A DNA stretch of 64,000 bases from positions 310,001 through 374,000 of the forward strand of contig NZ_JAELVS010000002.1 of assembly GCF_016427555.1 (NCBI RefSeq), read 5' to 3'. Both the position numbers and the translations under genes were made by a program. This document shows, piece by piece, positions 42,556 through 52,707 of the stretch. The DNA comes from Marinobacter litoralis (lineage in GTDB: Bacteria; Pseudomonadota; Gammaproteobacteria; Pseudomonadales; Oleiphilaceae). The first letter of the stretch is position 1. Every line of letters begins with the position of its first letter. The notes under the pieces were generated by a model. It was given only the letters and a program-made list of their open reading frames with translations. It was not told the DNA's origin and made no database searches.

Positions 42556-45243
42556 TTAGCTGCCGTTTATGATTGCCTTGGCTTTCTGATGCATGCCGGC
42601 GGCTTTGTATGCTTCGGCCAGATGCGTTGCAATATCTTGAGACTTGGGGTCTAGACTATGTGCTTTTTCTAAGGCTTTGAGGCTTTCATCCAGATTCCCG
42701 GCCTCAAACAGAATCCATCCGTAAGTATCAGCAATGGCCGCGTTGTCTGGCGCTAGCTCAAACGCCTTTCTGGCGAGCTTTGATGCCTTTTCATCACCTT
42801 TTTCGTAATAAAGCCACGCCAAGTTGTTCAATACCAGAGGATTGTCAGGGTTAATTCTCATCAGCGTTTGATAATGTTTGATTGCTTCATCCGGCTGATT
42901 GAGCTGCTGATGGGTCATCGCCAAGCTCAATAGAATCGGCTGGTTATTAGGGAACTGTTCAGAAGCAACCTGTAATGCCTCCACTGCTTCTGGAGCTTGT
43001 CCTGAGCGCGCGAAGGCACGAGCGCGCGCCACTTCCAGTTCCGGGGTACGGCGTTTTTTCAGTGCCAGCTCGTATAGCTCGGCGGCTTGCTTGTGCTTGC
43101 CGCTGTTTTCGTAGAAGTTCGCCTCAACTTGGTAGGGTGCCGGGGAGTCGGGATGGTGCTGTTTGACATCTTGCAATGCGGCACGCGCTTCTGATGTGTT
43201 GCCTTGCTGAAACTCAACGGCGGCCAGCTTCAGCGATATGCTTTCTGTTTTCGGGAACAGAATTCGCCCTCTATTCAAGATTTCCAACGCACGTTCAAGC
43301 TTTCCTTGCTGTGCCATTTGCGTACCAATACCTTCATAAACCGTAGCAACCATTGGCTCACTTGGGCTGGGTTCATTTTCTTGCGCGCGCTCCAAAAGCT
43401 GGGCGGTTAGCTTATCAGCTTCGGCTGTGTCATTGTTGATCAGCGCTGACTCAAGCAACACCAGGCGCGGGCCTACCGATTGAGGGTTTCGTTCGTTGAT
43501 CTCCTGCATGTAGGCCGCGAGTTTTTCTCGGCCTATGGTAGCTGCGGCCGCGTGGATCGCTCCGGCATTGTCCGGGTCAAGGTTAATCGCTTCTTTATAA
43601 TAGTCGATTGCTTGATCTGTATTGTCCGTAGCGCGGGCAAGATTACCCAGTGCAACCAATGGCGCAGGGTCGTCAGGGGCTTTGGCCTTTGCAGTTTCGT
43701 AGTATTTTTGCGCATCTGCTTGTTCTTTAAGGCTGCTTGCCAAATGACCTCGGGCGAGAAGGGCGCGGATACTATCGGGATTTTTCGCAAGCCAACTGTC
43801 CAAGGTTTTCTTAGCGCTATTGGTATTACCGGAAAGGCTTTGGATACGGGCAGTCAGCAGCTGGGCTTGGAGAGCTTCTTCGGCATCGGCCGGAATTGTG
43901 CGCACTTGCTCGAGCGCAAGCTCAGGCTCATTCATCTGAGTCAAATAGGCCGCGTAACGTATTCTCAGATTGTGGTTGTCCGGGTCTTGTTCCAGAGACT
44001 TTTCCAGAAGTTGGCGGCCGGTTTGGTCGTCGCCCGAAGCCAGTGCTGCTATACCTACCAAGGCCAGCGTTTGCGGATCTGTATCTTTGTTGCCAACGTT
44101 GTCGAGGATGGATTGTGCGCCCTCAGGGTCCCGCATTGAGATTCGTGTTGCGGCCAACAGCTTACGAATCTCATCGGCATCATCTACGTTTGCCAAAGGC
44201 TCGAGTAGCTTTTCAGCTTCTGCTGCGCGCCCCTGTCGGAACCGCACAACACCCAGCATTAGGGTGCTTTGTTCGTGTCCCGGTGCTTGGTTCAGTACTT
44301 CTTGAAGGTAGCGCCCGGCGGTGTCGAAATCTCCATTCGCATAAGCAGCGGTCGCAGCTTCAAGGTTGCTTTTGATGGTGCCTGGTGCGGACTTTGCGAG
44401 GATTTCCTCGTAGACAAAGGCTTCAGCCGATTTCCCTTGTTGGCGCAGAACCGTTACCAGGGCCGAAATGGTCTGGTATTTTTGAAATGTCATTACATCG
44501 TACTGACCGATGGTCTCAAGTGCTCGGATGTAAGCCTGCTCTGCAATCTCCCAGTCACCTTGCATGTGAGCTAGCTGGGCTTTCCAAAGCCAAACCTCTT
44601 CATGTTCTGGATCTATACCTTTAGCTTGATCCAAATGCGTTTTCGCGGACTCGAAGTGTTCCCGAGCTGCGGCTACTCGGGATAATCCGATGTGGCCCAA
44701 CACATTGTTTGCGTGATTGTTGATGGCATCTTGATACGCATGTTCGGCATTTTCCAAATCGCCGCTAATTAACCAGGCTTGGCCTTTTAGGTTATCAGCT
44801 TCCAGAGATTGATCCGGAGGCGGAGATTCGAGCTGCTTGAGCGCTTCCAGTGCAGCTTCGGTTTTACCGTTAAGCGCTCTGGCTTTTGCAAGAATAAGAG
44901 CAGCTTTGTTTTTGTCAGACTGGGTGAGTTGATCGGCTCCAATCTCTTCTACCAGCTTATCAATCTGGCGCTCGGCATTTGTGGCATCGCCAGCAGTCAG
45001 CAAATTGTCAATGATGACAAAATAAGGAGCGGGCCGTTCGGGCTGGAGTTGTATCGCGCTCCTCGCTTCGATAGTGCTTGCTTTTAGCTCACCTTGGCGC
45101 TGAAAGAAACGTGCTTGATCAACATGGCTGATGTACTGAATGTCTTCCTGAGACATTTCGGGTTCATTGCTGCATCCTGCGAGAGTTATCGAGGCAATGG
45201 CAACGGATAGTATTGAAGCGCGCACAAATTTATTCATGGTCAT
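42556..45243 (-). CDS. prsT: PEP-CTERM system TPR-repeat lipoprotein PrsT
   Basis: Large tetratricopeptide lipoprotein that accompanies exosortase systems; its role is unproven, possibly assembly of the polysaccharide secretion machinery. The 895-residue protein has lipobox LAGC (Cys24), then more than twenty TPR units through to the end (for example KYYETAKAKAPDDPAPLVAL, HYQTLMRINPDNPLVLNNLA, AYKAAGMHQKAKAI). AAAGGA lies before the ATG at 45243. It follows prsR by 47 bases, giving the order prsK-prsR-prsT in one leftward unit. Length and layout match the PrsT family. Confidence 0.92.
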   Translation of the reverse strand: MTMNKFVRASILSVAIASITLAGCSNEPEMSQEDIQYISHVDQARFFQRQGELKASTIEARSAIQLQPERPAPYFVIIDNLLTAGDATNAERQIDKLVEEIGADQLTQSDKNKAALILAKARALNGKTEAALEALKQLESPPPDQSLEADNLKGQAWLISGDLENAEHAYQDAINNHANNVLGHIGLSRVAAAREHFESAKTHLDQAKGIDPEHEEVWLWKAQLAHMQGDWEIAEQAYIRALETIGQYDVMTFQKYQTISALVTVLRQQGKSAEAFVYEEILAKSAPGTIKSNLEAATAAYANGDFDTAGRYLQEVLNQAPGHEQSTLMLGVVRFRQGRAAEAEKLLEPLANVDDADEIRKLLAATRISMRDPEGAQSILDNVGNKDTDPQTLALVGIAALASGDDQTGRQLLEKSLEQDPDNHNLRIRYAAYLTQMNEPELALEQVRTIPADAEEALQAQLLTARIQSLSGNTNSAKKTLDSWLAKNPDSIRALLARGHLASSLKEQADAQKYYETAKAKAPDDPAPLVALGNLARATDNTDQAIDYYKEAINLDPDNAGAIHAAAATIGREKLAAYMQEINERNPQSVGPRLVLLESALINNDTAEADKLTAQLLERAQENEPSPSEPMVATVYEGIGTQMAQQGKLERALEILNRGRILFPKTESISLKLAAVEFQQGNTSEARAALQDVKQHHPDSPAPYQVEANFYENSGKHKQAAELYELALKKRRTPELEVARARAFARSGQAPEAVEALQVASEQFPNNQPILLSLAMTHQQLNQPDEAIKHYQTLMRINPDNPLVLNNLAWLYYEKGDEKASKLARKAFELAPDNAAIADTYGWILFEAGNLDESLKALEKAHSLDPKSQDIATHLAEAYKAAGMHQKAKAIINGS

Positions 45244-45290
45244 GCCCTGTTCCTTTTCTTGTCGGGTCTTTCTTATTGTGTTGGTGTGGC

Positions 45291-46676
45291 TCAGGTGCCA
45301 TTGGTCGCTGTAGAGGTTTCAATTCGATACTTGTCGGTGAGGTTGTACAGCGTCGGCCGTGTAATGCCGAGAAGGCGTGAGGCTTGTGCCATGTTATGAC
45401 CACAACGGGTTAGCGCCTGAAGGATAGCTTTTCGTTCCGCGTGCTCGCGAACCTGCCTCAGATTCAACTGATAATCCGAATCACAGGCCTGTTCGAAAGG
45501 CAGCAACAGGTCTTCAGCAGTGATGCGCTTGTCGTCAGCCATGATGATGGCTCGTTTGACCTTGTTGATCATCTCCCGAACGTTGCCGGGCCAGGAGTAT
45601 GCGCTGATCGCTTGAGTCGCGTCCTCGGAGAAGGTGAGGTTCGGGCGATCCATTTGTTTGCCCAGGCTCATCAGCAGCGATTGTGCGATAACGATTGCAT
45701 CGCCTTCCCGGTTGCGCAGGGCCGGTACATCCAGTGTGATTTCGCTAATACGGTAATAAAGGTCTTCCCGGAAGGTGCCCTCGCTAATCAGATCTTGAAC
45801 ATTCCTGTGCGTTGCGCACACCACTCTAACGTCTACCGGGATGGGTTTTACCGCGCCCACTCGGTCTACCACCCGTTCTTGCAGAAAACGTAGAAGTTTT
45901 GCCTGAAGGGGTAGGGGCATGTCGCCTATTTCATCGAGAAACAGCGTGCCCCCGTTTGCGCTTTCGATCTTGCCTTTTTTGCTTTGTGTGGCACCGGTGA
46001 AGGAGCCCTTTTCAAACCCGAACAGCTCGCTTTCCAGCAAGTTTTCTGGAATGGCGGCGCAGTTAATCGCTGCGAAGGGTTTATCTGCCCGTTGGCTGTG
46101 GTCGTGCAGCGCTTGTGCGAGCAGTTCTTTGCCGGTGCCGGTTTCGCCGGTAATCAGAGTGGTTACATCGGTTGGAGCAACCTTCTCGACGGTTCGGCAA
46201 ATCGCAAGCATTTCCGGGCTTGATGCAACAACGCCTTTGATGTGCGTGCCGTTGTTTTGGTTAGCCAATTCGCGATTTTCGAGTTCAAGCTCAGCCAAGC
46301 GGAAAGCACGATTCACGACGAAAGTGAGGATGTCGGCATCCAGAGGTTTTTGATAGAAGTCACAGGCACCCATGCCGACGGCTTTGACAGCGTTCTCTTT
46401 GTCTTCCCGCCCGGTAACCACGACAATCTTGGTTTGCGGGGCCAGCCGCAGAATGTCTTCGAGTAGCGCGAAACCCTCACTAGCGCCGCCGGGATCGGGT
46501 GGCAGGCCTAAATCCAACGTGACCACCTGGGGCTCCAGGCGACGCAGAGCAGCGAGTGCGGTCTCTCTGTCAGATGCCACAGACACTTCAACGTCGTCGC
46601 TAAAGCACCAGCGCATCTGGCTTTGAAGGCCTGGGTCATCTTCTACGATTAATAGTTGCTTCACAACGGCCATCAT
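45291..46676 (-). CDS. prsR: sigma-54-dependent response regulator PrsR
   Basis: NtrC-type activator of 461 residues. The receiver domain has phospho-acceptor Asp55 (VVTLDLGLPP) and Lys110. The AAA+ domain has Walker A GETGTGKE (177-184) and the sigma-54-contacting loop GSFTGA (224-229), a conservative variant of GAFTGA. The Fis-type helix-turn-helix lies at the end (GHNMAQASRLLGITRPTLYN). It is expected to activate sigma-54 promoters of PEP-CTERM genes when phosphorylated by PrsK. The exact start is uncertain: AAAGGA abuts the first ATG, so the second ATG or GTG codon 5 may be used. Confidence 0.94.
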   Translation of the reverse strand: MMAVVKQLLIVEDDPGLQSQMRWCFSDDVEVSVASDRETALAALRRLEPQVVTLDLGLPPDPGGASEGFALLEDILRLAPQTKIVVVTGREDKENAVKAVGMGACDFYQKPLDADILTFVVNRAFRLAELELENRELANQNNGTHIKGVVASSPEMLAICRTVEKVAPTDVTTLITGETGTGKELLAQALHDHSQRADKPFAAINCAAIPENLLESELFGFEKGSFTGATQSKKGKIESANGGTLFLDEIGDMPLPLQAKLLRFLQERVVDRVGAVKPIPVDVRVVCATHRNVQDLISEGTFREDLYYRISEITLDVPALRNREGDAIVIAQSLLMSLGKQMDRPNLTFSEDATQAISAYSWPGNVREMINKVKRAIIMADDKRITAEDLLLPFEQACDSDYQLNLRQVREHAERKAILQALTRCGHNMAQASRLLGITRPTLYNLTDKYRIETSTATNGT

Positions 46677-46797
46677 TCCTTTGTTTTGTGTTCCGTTAGT
46701 GGGGCGCGACTGAGCTTCGCCAACTCCCTATATAGGATTCTTAACTCAAGATTGACACTTTGCAATGCTGACATCGCAAAAACCGATCTCGCGTCGA

Positions 46798-48933
46798 TTA
46801 ATTGACGTTGTTGTGTTGAATTCGTGCATCGAGTTTTGGCAAAGCCTCTGAGCTACTGGGTTTTTCGATAACCACGCCCGTCATTGGAATGCGCACTGAA
46901 AAACACGAACCCACGCCGGGTTCGCTGGTTACATCAATAGTGCCGCCGAGTTCTTGCACGTACTCTCTCGCCTGATAGGCGCCGATGCCCATGCCGGTTA
47001 AGCCTTTGGTGCTTTCGAACGGCTTGAACAGTTGGCTGCGAATAAACTCGCTGGTCATGCCGGTTCCGGTATCTTGGATGAATAGCACCACGTTGTTCTT
47101 GGCTGTTTTCAGATTCAGCGTAATCTCGCCGTCTGGTGGCGTTGCATCTTGAGCGTTTCTAATTAAATGGCCGAGTACGCTTTTGAGTTGTTCGGATTCC
47201 GCGCAGATGTAAATGGCTGGAGGGTCGCCCAGTATTTGTGGCGCGGGCAGGCGTTGGCTATTGTCTTCAGCTACGCTTCGAGCCAATTCGGTGAGGTTAA
47301 CTTTGATTCGAGCGGCTTCGTTGGGTGCTGTGGGTTTTCTTACGTGGTCGACCAGGTTCGACATCTTACGAACTGCGTGATCGGTTGTTGAAATCATGTC
47401 GTCAATGAAAGCCGGGTTGTCGCGGTGCTTGGGGGCATTCTTAACCAACAAGGACAGCTGGGCGATAAGGGTTTTCAAATCATGCACCATAAATGCAGAC
47501 GCTTTGCTGACCGCCTCAAATTGCATGGCTCGGGACAATCGATTTTGAGCATCGGCCTGGGCCAGCAAGTTACAGGTTTGGCGCGCCACGACTTTTATAA
47601 GATCGAAATTCTCCCAATTCAAAACCACCTTGGCATAAGGTCTGCCGATCATTGCAATGCCGTATAGCTCATTGCCAAGATACAAAGGCACAATCAGCCA
47701 AGCGTCGGGTACGTTGGTGATGGGCTCCGGAAGTTCTATCAAGTCATAGGCCAGAGGATTGGCGCGATACTCTGCGAGATCGATGATCCACTCTTTGGCT
47801 TGAAACAGATTGACGAGGTCGGAGTCGCCGTCGATCGTTGTGTGTTTTGGCGTGGCGACATTCACGCTGCTTTTTAGCTCATAGTTGTTTTGATCCGACT
47901 TGAGCCAGATAACCCCGGCGTTGCTTTCAACCAGATCGGCGAGGATTCGAATCGCCCGTTCAGGAAGAGGGGGGTCGTTGCTGAGATTGGCCAGCTCCTT
48001 GGTCATCCGCAACCATTCTTCCCGATAGTCATACTTGTAATCGAAAAAGTTCTGACTGATGAACACCATAATCCGGGCGCGTATGCGCCGGGACATCACA
48101 AGGGTCACAAGGAACGCGAGAGCCAGGGTGATGAATAGCACCTGAAGGGCATCACCCCATTCTCCGCCGAGACTGCGAACGTAATAACCGCCAATGGCGA
48201 GCAGTAGCAGATAACCACCGCCCATGATCAGTGCGCCGGCGTGGAATACCGCCGCACGGGAAAGCTGAAAGTCCACTGGTTGTTTGCGGGCGTTGATGAT
48301 GTTGACCGCAAACAAAGGAACTAAAGCTGCATTGATAAAGCCGCGAGCGTCCCAGAATGATTCGGCGACCTGCCCGAATAGCAGGGCGTCGGCGTACATA
48401 ATGAAGTCGTACGCAAAGATGGTTGCCGTGCCGATGCAGAGGTATTTTACGCTTGAGCGGCCCAGCCTGGGGGAGTTCCGCCAGATTTGCTCAATCAGCG
48501 ACAGGCCGAGCAGGGAAAGGGCAATCTGTCCGATCAGTTTGGTTTTTCCGCTGACCAGGTCGATATTAAACGCGAACTCCAATGTGCCGAGTGAGAGCAG
48601 CGTGACAATTAATACGGTGGTGGCAATGCCTAATGTTTTGCGCAGTTGTCCGGTAAATTTCGCTTGCCGAAAAGAATCGCGGAGTAGTGCGAAAAGCAGG
48701 AGCAGCCAAGCGGTGTCCCGCAGCAATTCAAGAAGATATCGGACGAAAAAACCGGGCTCGCCCCAAAGGCTTTGAGAAACCAAGGCCGATGCCCAGAGGG
48801 TGGTCACGAAGGCCGCGAGAAACAGTGCGCGGTCAAGCTCGCGGCGTAGGTAACGCGTCGCGAGAAGGACCGACAGCACGGCAAACACAATCGCCGATGC
48901 GCCGTAGCTGATTACGCTGAGGTCACTGAGCAT
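46798..48933 (-). CDS. prsK: Membrane sensor histidine kinase PrsK
   Basis: Sensor kinase of 711 residues paired with PrsR. The N-terminal half carries about nine transmembrane helices (residues 5-285). A GAF domain follows (about 320-460). The dimerisation/phosphoacceptor domain has His484 in FMVHDLKTLIAQ. The ATPase domain has GHLIRNAQDA (N box), IQDTGTGM (G1) and GMGIGAYQAREYVQELGG (G2). The signal sensed is unknown, though the helical array suggests a membrane or lipid-linked cue. It lies 121 bases upstream of prsR on the same strand. The layout matches the PEP-CTERM-associated kinase family exactly. Confidence 0.93.
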   Translation of the reverse strand: MLSDLSVISYGASAIVFAVLSVLLATRYLRRELDRALFLAAFVTTLWASALVSQSLWGEPGFFVRYLLELLRDTAWLLLLFALLRDSFRQAKFTGQLRKTLGIATTVLIVTLLSLGTLEFAFNIDLVSGKTKLIGQIALSLLGLSLIEQIWRNSPRLGRSSVKYLCIGTATIFAYDFIMYADALLFGQVAESFWDARGFINAALVPLFAVNIINARKQPVDFQLSRAAVFHAGALIMGGGYLLLLAIGGYYVRSLGGEWGDALQVLFITLALAFLVTLVMSRRIRARIMVFISQNFFDYKYDYREEWLRMTKELANLSNDPPLPERAIRILADLVESNAGVIWLKSDQNNYELKSSVNVATPKHTTIDGDSDLVNLFQAKEWIIDLAEYRANPLAYDLIELPEPITNVPDAWLIVPLYLGNELYGIAMIGRPYAKVVLNWENFDLIKVVARQTCNLLAQADAQNRLSRAMQFEAVSKASAFMVHDLKTLIAQLSLLVKNAPKHRDNPAFIDDMISTTDHAVRKMSNLVDHVRKPTAPNEAARIKVNLTELARSVAEDNSQRLPAPQILGDPPAIYICAESEQLKSVLGHLIRNAQDATPPDGEITLNLKTAKNNVVLFIQDTGTGMTSEFIRSQLFKPFESTKGLTGMGIGAYQAREYVQELGGTIDVTSEPGVGSCFSVRIPMTGVVIEKPSSSEALPKLDARIQHNNVN

Positions 48934-49039
48934 TCGGTCTTTCCTTAAACCGCCGATCTGTCACTAACCTCTACAGAATAGCTGTGAACCTCCGTTTGCG
49001 CCCCTTTTAATTGCCAATTTAGCTGCGTGGATCACACTG

Positions 49040-49978
49040 TTATTTGTGATTCCGATAATAATGGAAAATTTCCGTCAACGAACGTTTGGGCTCGAAATTG
49101 AATTCTTTGGCGAATGTTCTGCCATCGATGACGACAGGGTATTTAAAAAACGCCAGAAGATAGTGCGGAAAGCTCCGAAGCTTGAGAATCCGTGCGATGG
49201 TTTTCGGTAGCACCGGCGGAACTGAAACAATGGGGATGCGGGTGCAGCCACAAAGCTTCAAGGCCTGTTGGTAGGCAACCCAGTCATGCGGGGCTACGTT
49301 GAACACACCTTTTGTGGTTTTCTGCCACGTCAGTGTGATGGCATCGGCCATATCGTCAATATGAATGAATTGCATCATTGGTGAAAAACCTGCCAGAACC
49401 GGTGCCGCCTTGCTGCTGAGCAGCCGGCTCATGGTATTGCGCACACCGGGGCCAACAATGTTGCAGGCTCGCAAAATGGTCACGTTCAGTTCGGGGTAGC
49501 GCCACAAATACAGGTTGGCCAGGTTTTCCAGTTCCACCGAATCGACCAAATCTGCGCTCAGGCCTGCGCTCTTCAGAGGTGCGGATTCATCGATCAGTGC
49601 GGGGTTGTAGGCCACCGCGCCATATACGTGATAAGTGGATAAGACAATAACCCGCTTAACGCCGTATTTTTGGGACAAGTCCAGCAGCTTTTGGGTGCCC
49701 AGAACGTTGGCATTGTATCGGCGCATTCGGGTGAGTTCGCTCGATTGCACCCGGCCCAGATGAATCACGCCATCAAACTGGTATCGGCGGAACAAATCTT
49801 CAAAAACGCGTTTATTGAAGTCGATGCAGTAGCTGGGTATGGAATCGCCCAAATCGACTTTTTCGCGGAAATCCACAGCGACCAGATCGCAGGTGGCACT
49901 CAATCGGTTGATGACCTGCTGCGCCAGTGTGCCCGCAGCGCCGGTAACAAGAATTTGTGGTCTGGTTTTTTTTGACAT
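49040..49978 (-). CDS. NAD-dependent epimerase/dehydratase (extended SDR)
   Basis: Extended short-chain dehydrogenase of 312 residues. The dinucleotide site is ILVTGAAGTLAQQV near the N-terminus. VIHLGRVQSS stands in the position of the usual VxHLAA, and the catalytic pair is Tyr/Lys-like but altered: VLSTYHVYGAV precedes the expected YxxxK region. FIHIDDMADAI is the conserved substrate-domain stretch. It overlaps the upstream acyltransferase by three bases (TGATG), so both are probably one operon acting on lipid or sugar metabolism. The exact substrate cannot be inferred. Confidence 0.82.
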   Translation of the reverse strand: MSKKTRPQILVTGAAGTLAQQVINRLSATCDLVAVDFREKVDLGDSIPSYCIDFNKRVFEDLFRRYQFDGVIHLGRVQSSELTRMRRYNANVLGTQKLLDLSQKYGVKRVIVLSTYHVYGAVAYNPALIDESAPLKSAGLSADLVDSVELENLANLYLWRYPELNVTILRACNIVGPGVRNTMSRLLSSKAAPVLAGFSPMMQFIHIDDMADAITLTWQKTTKGVFNVAPHDWVAYQQALKLCGCTRIPIVSVPPVLPKTIARILKLRSFPHYLLAFFKYPVVIDGRTFAKEFNFEPKRSLTEIFHYYRNHK

Positions 49979-50793
49979 CAGAACAGCCTTTTTCTCTCGG
50001 TCAGACCTTTATTAATGAGTCGGTTAATCTCTGATTTAACGGCTTCGACCCGCTCGGTGACTTGTTCTTCCGGAATTTCGTTGCTGTCGAAATACATCGG
50101 CTTGCCGAAATTAAGATGCACTTTTGCGGGTAAAACGAAGGGCAGGGCTACAGGCGCGTAAGGCACGCCCAGTGCTTTCGCGAGCGGTTTGATGTTGGCA
50201 ATGGCCGGGATTGTCTCTTCGCAACCAACTACGCCCACCGGCACGATAGGCGCGTTGTACTTCATGGCTAGGTGCATGAAGCCGTTGCCGAAGCGTTGAA
50301 GTTGGTACCGGTCCTTGTAGAGTTTTCCGGACCCGCGGACGCCTTCCGGGAACACAATAATCGCTTCATCGTTTTCGAGCATTTTGGCGCAATTGATGGG
50401 GTCGCCGAGAACCGCTCCTACTTCATTCAGCATATTGCCCAGCCATGGCACAGTCGGGAAGAAGCGTTCAATCATTGCTCGTGGCAAGCGAGGGTTCACC
50501 TCGCGATTTGCCAGCGCATGGCCAACGAGAATGCCATCCAGGGGAAGCTGGCCTGAGTGGTTACCGATGATTAAAACCGGACCTTCGGCAGGTATGTTTT
50601 CGATGCCACTGGTTTCAACGCGAAAGTACTTTTCGTAAAGGTGGCGGGTAAGGGTCATCCCGAATTTGACCGAATCGTTGTTGTAGCCCCAAGGGTCATA
50701 CCCCAAGGTTCCAATTGGCTTTTTGATGCGGTCAATTTGGCTGTTTACATCCGCAGAAGACAATTTCGATCTGATAAATGACGCCAGGCCCAT
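49978..50793 (-). CDS. Lysophospholipid acyltransferase family protein (PlsC domain)
   Basis: Membrane-associated glycerolipid acyltransferase of 271 residues. The catalytic block I reads NHSGQLPLD (NH-x4-D type, with an extra residue) and block III is FPEGVRGSGKLY. PIVPVGVVGCEE corresponds to block IV. The ATG at 50793 is chosen because GGGAG lies seven bases upstream; an in-frame start at 50823 lacks this. It is encoded with the SDR protein and may acylate a lipid precursor whose head group that enzyme modifies. Confidence 0.87.
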   Translation of the reverse strand: MGLASFIRSKLSSADVNSQIDRIKKPIGTLGYDPWGYNNDSVKFGMTLTRHLYEKYFRVETSGIENIPAEGPVLIIGNHSGQLPLDGILVGHALANREVNPRLPRAMIERFFPTVPWLGNMLNEVGAVLGDPINCAKMLENDEAIIVFPEGVRGSGKLYKDRYQLQRFGNGFMHLAMKYNAPIVPVGVVGCEETIPAIANIKPLAKALGVPYAPVALPFVLPAKVHLNFGKPMYFDSNEIPEEQVTERVEAVKSEINRLINKGLTERKRLF

Positions 50794-50846
50794 ACCTGCT
50801 CCCTGTGTTGAATCCCGGTGCATGCTGGCGGTTAGAAAATTATTAA

Positions 50847-51767
50847 TTATCCCCGCTCAATCAATACGCCCAATGTGTGGCTCTGGCCGGTATTTAATAC
50901 TCGATAGTCGCCTGCCGCATTGGCCGTTTCGACACACAGCATGTTCCTCCAGCCAGTCTCAGGGAAATCAGAAAGTCGTTGGGATTTTGCAGGGCCTGGG
51001 TTCCAGACGACGGTTGAGTCACTGCCGAAACCGATGAGTTTGGTTCGCCGCTCCGGCGTTGCTGCGATCAATACGTCGCCGGATTCATAAATGCGATCGG
51101 TTTCTCCGTCGAAATAAACCGGGCCATCCTGAGTGGCGTACTCCCAGTTTTCTAAAGTATCAATGTATTGACTGTTGCCGAGGCCGAGAAGCCGGGTGTG
51201 AGTGATGTCCGGTGTAGGTAGATAGGTATGTAGGGCCTGGCTCAAGGCTAGGGGGTCTTGGCCAAGGTTGGTTGTAGTGAGTGCGATTTGGCAGCCGCGC
51301 AGTGAAAAATGGAATGTGATCAGCGCCAAGGCATGCCCTTCCCATGCGCCGGAAAACTCGGTGCCTGTGTTCAGCGACAGGCTGATTTCCACTTCGTGCG
51401 CGCTTTCACTCACATCTTCCAGTTGCCAAAGCGCTGTGCGCGCAAAGCCGTGCGCAGACGGCGTTTTTATGTTGGCTCGGATCGCCGGTGGGTTTCGGGC
51501 CGGGTCGCCAAACCAGGGCCAGCAGATGGGAACTCCGCCCCTGATAGCACGGCCTGGCTGGAATCGTGCGAGTTCGCTTAGCCATAGCCAGTTAGCTTCG
51601 TTGGTGTGGGAGAAGTGAACCAGGTGTGCTCCCTGAAGTGTAATTGCTGCTTCAAACAGCGGGTGCTGAACTTCGAGAGCTTCCAGTTGCCCGATGGTTT
51701 TCCAGCGAGTGAAAGACCATTGGCCGGGTGCCAAAGTAGTAGAAGGTTTGTCACTGCGTTCTGACAT
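50847..51767 (-). CDS. D-hexose-6-phosphate mutarotase (aldose 1-epimerase family)
   Basis: Aldose-epimerase-like beta-sandwich protein of 306 residues, YeaD type, interconverting anomers of hexose 6-phosphates in the cytosol. It contains LQGAHLVHFSH, IRGGVPICWPWFG and PSAHGFARTALW, the family landmarks with the sugar-phosphate binding arginine and active-site His. A DITHTRLLGLG turn and WNPGPAKSQRLSDFPETGW follow. It is probably transcribed separately from the acyltransferase, with 53 bases between them. Confidence 0.9.
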   Translation of the reverse strand: MSERSDKPSTTLAPGQWSFTRWKTIGQLEALEVQHPLFEAAITLQGAHLVHFSHTNEANWLWLSELARFQPGRAIRGGVPICWPWFGDPARNPPAIRANIKTPSAHGFARTALWQLEDVSESAHEVEISLSLNTGTEFSGAWEGHALALITFHFSLRGCQIALTTTNLGQDPLALSQALHTYLPTPDITHTRLLGLGNSQYIDTLENWEYATQDGPVYFDGETDRIYESGDVLIAATPERRTKLIGFGSDSTVVWNPGPAKSQRLSDFPETGWRNMLCVETANAAGDYRVLNTGQSHTLGVLIERG

Positions 51768-51873
51768 GCTGATGCCGTTTTTTTAGGTGCATTTGCGTAC
51801 TATCAGGTTAAAATAAAAGCGCCAATTCGGCGACTTTAGTCATACAATATCCCAAATTACCGGAGCGCTGTTA

Positions 51874-52635
51874 ATGGATTCAGATGTGACCAAAGGTGTC
51901 GTAGTGCCGTTGCTTGAACCGCGCCTTGAGCGGGGTGGTGAGGTGATGGATCGGTTGGCCGGAGATGAGCCGAAAAGCGTGGGAGACGCTTCGTCGGTGC
52001 AGTCTCTGGTGGACGATGCCTGGCTCGATGAGTTGGCCGATGCGCTGGCCGGCGCAGGGTGGCTGGAGTGCGACCTTGCGTCGCGATTGCCAGTGGGTTT
52101 GCTGCGCGATTTAAAGCGTGAGGTTGAGATCCTCGACAAAACGGAGGCCATGACTCGCGCTGGCATTGGGCGGGGCGCTGATCTGCTGAAAGATCGTAGT
52201 GTGCGGCGCGATAAAATTGTCTGGATGGATGGTGCCAGTGCACCACAGGCGGCTCTGTTTAGTTTTTTTGAGCAAGTGCGTGAGGGGTTGAATCGCCGGT
52301 TGTTTTTAAGTTTGAAGAGGCAGGAGGCTCATTACTCCACCTATCAGTCGGGCGATTTCTACAAGAAGCATGTTGACAGCTTTCAGGGCAGGGCATCCCG
52401 GATGATCAGCCTGGTGCTCTATCTGAACGATGACTGGGGAATCGAAGACGGCGGGGAGCTGCGTATATTCGATGCGGTTGATCAGGAGACGCCAATAGGC
52501 TTGTTGAGGCCGGAAAGCGGTCGTGCCGCGTTTTTTCTGAGTGAAGCCATACCTCACGAAGTGCTACCCGCGAGGCGCACTCGATACAGTATTGCCTGTT
52601 GGTTTCGACAAGACGAAGTGCCTTTGCCGCTTTAG
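51874..52635 (+). CDS. 2-oxoglutarate/Fe(II) oxygenase (prolyl hydroxylase-like)
   Basis: Cupin-fold oxygenase of 253 residues. The iron ligands are His166 and Asp168 (KKHVDSF) and His228 (AIPHEVLP), with the 2-oxoglutarate-binding Arg237 (RYSIACWF). ISLVLYLNDDW and GELRIF are typical of the P4Hc group. The substrate is not known; related proteins hydroxylate proteins such as EF-Tu. The ATG at 51874 has GGAGCG about nine bases before it. It is divergent from the mutarotase gene across a 106-base gap. Confidence 0.86.
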   Translation: MDSDVTKGVVVPLLEPRLERGGEVMDRLAGDEPKSVGDASSVQSLVDDAWLDELADALAGAGWLECDLASRLPVGLLRDLKREVEILDKTEAMTRAGIGRGADLLKDRSVRRDKIVWMDGASAPQAALFSFFEQVREGLNRRLFLSLKRQEAHYSTYQSGDFYKKHVDSFQGRASRMISLVLYLNDDWGIEDGGELRIFDAVDQETPIGLLRPESGRAAFFLSEAIPHEVLPARRTRYSIACWFRQDEVPLPL

Positions 52636-52639
52636 GGCG

Positions 52640-52668
52640 TTGTAGTCCCTGTAACTCTCTGATACTAT
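52640..52668 (+). promoter_or_regulatory. sigma-70 promoter for 4.5S RNA
   Basis: TTGTAG (52640-52645) and TACTAT (52663-52668) are separated by 17 bases and followed by a GC-rich discriminator. Transcription from about 52675 would give a short 5' leader that is removed to form the mature RNA at about 52708. It begins just after the oxygenase stop codon. Confidence 0.55.
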
Positions 52669-52707
52669 TTGCGCCGCTTTCAGGGAAATGTTCTGAAACG
52701 CCGTTAT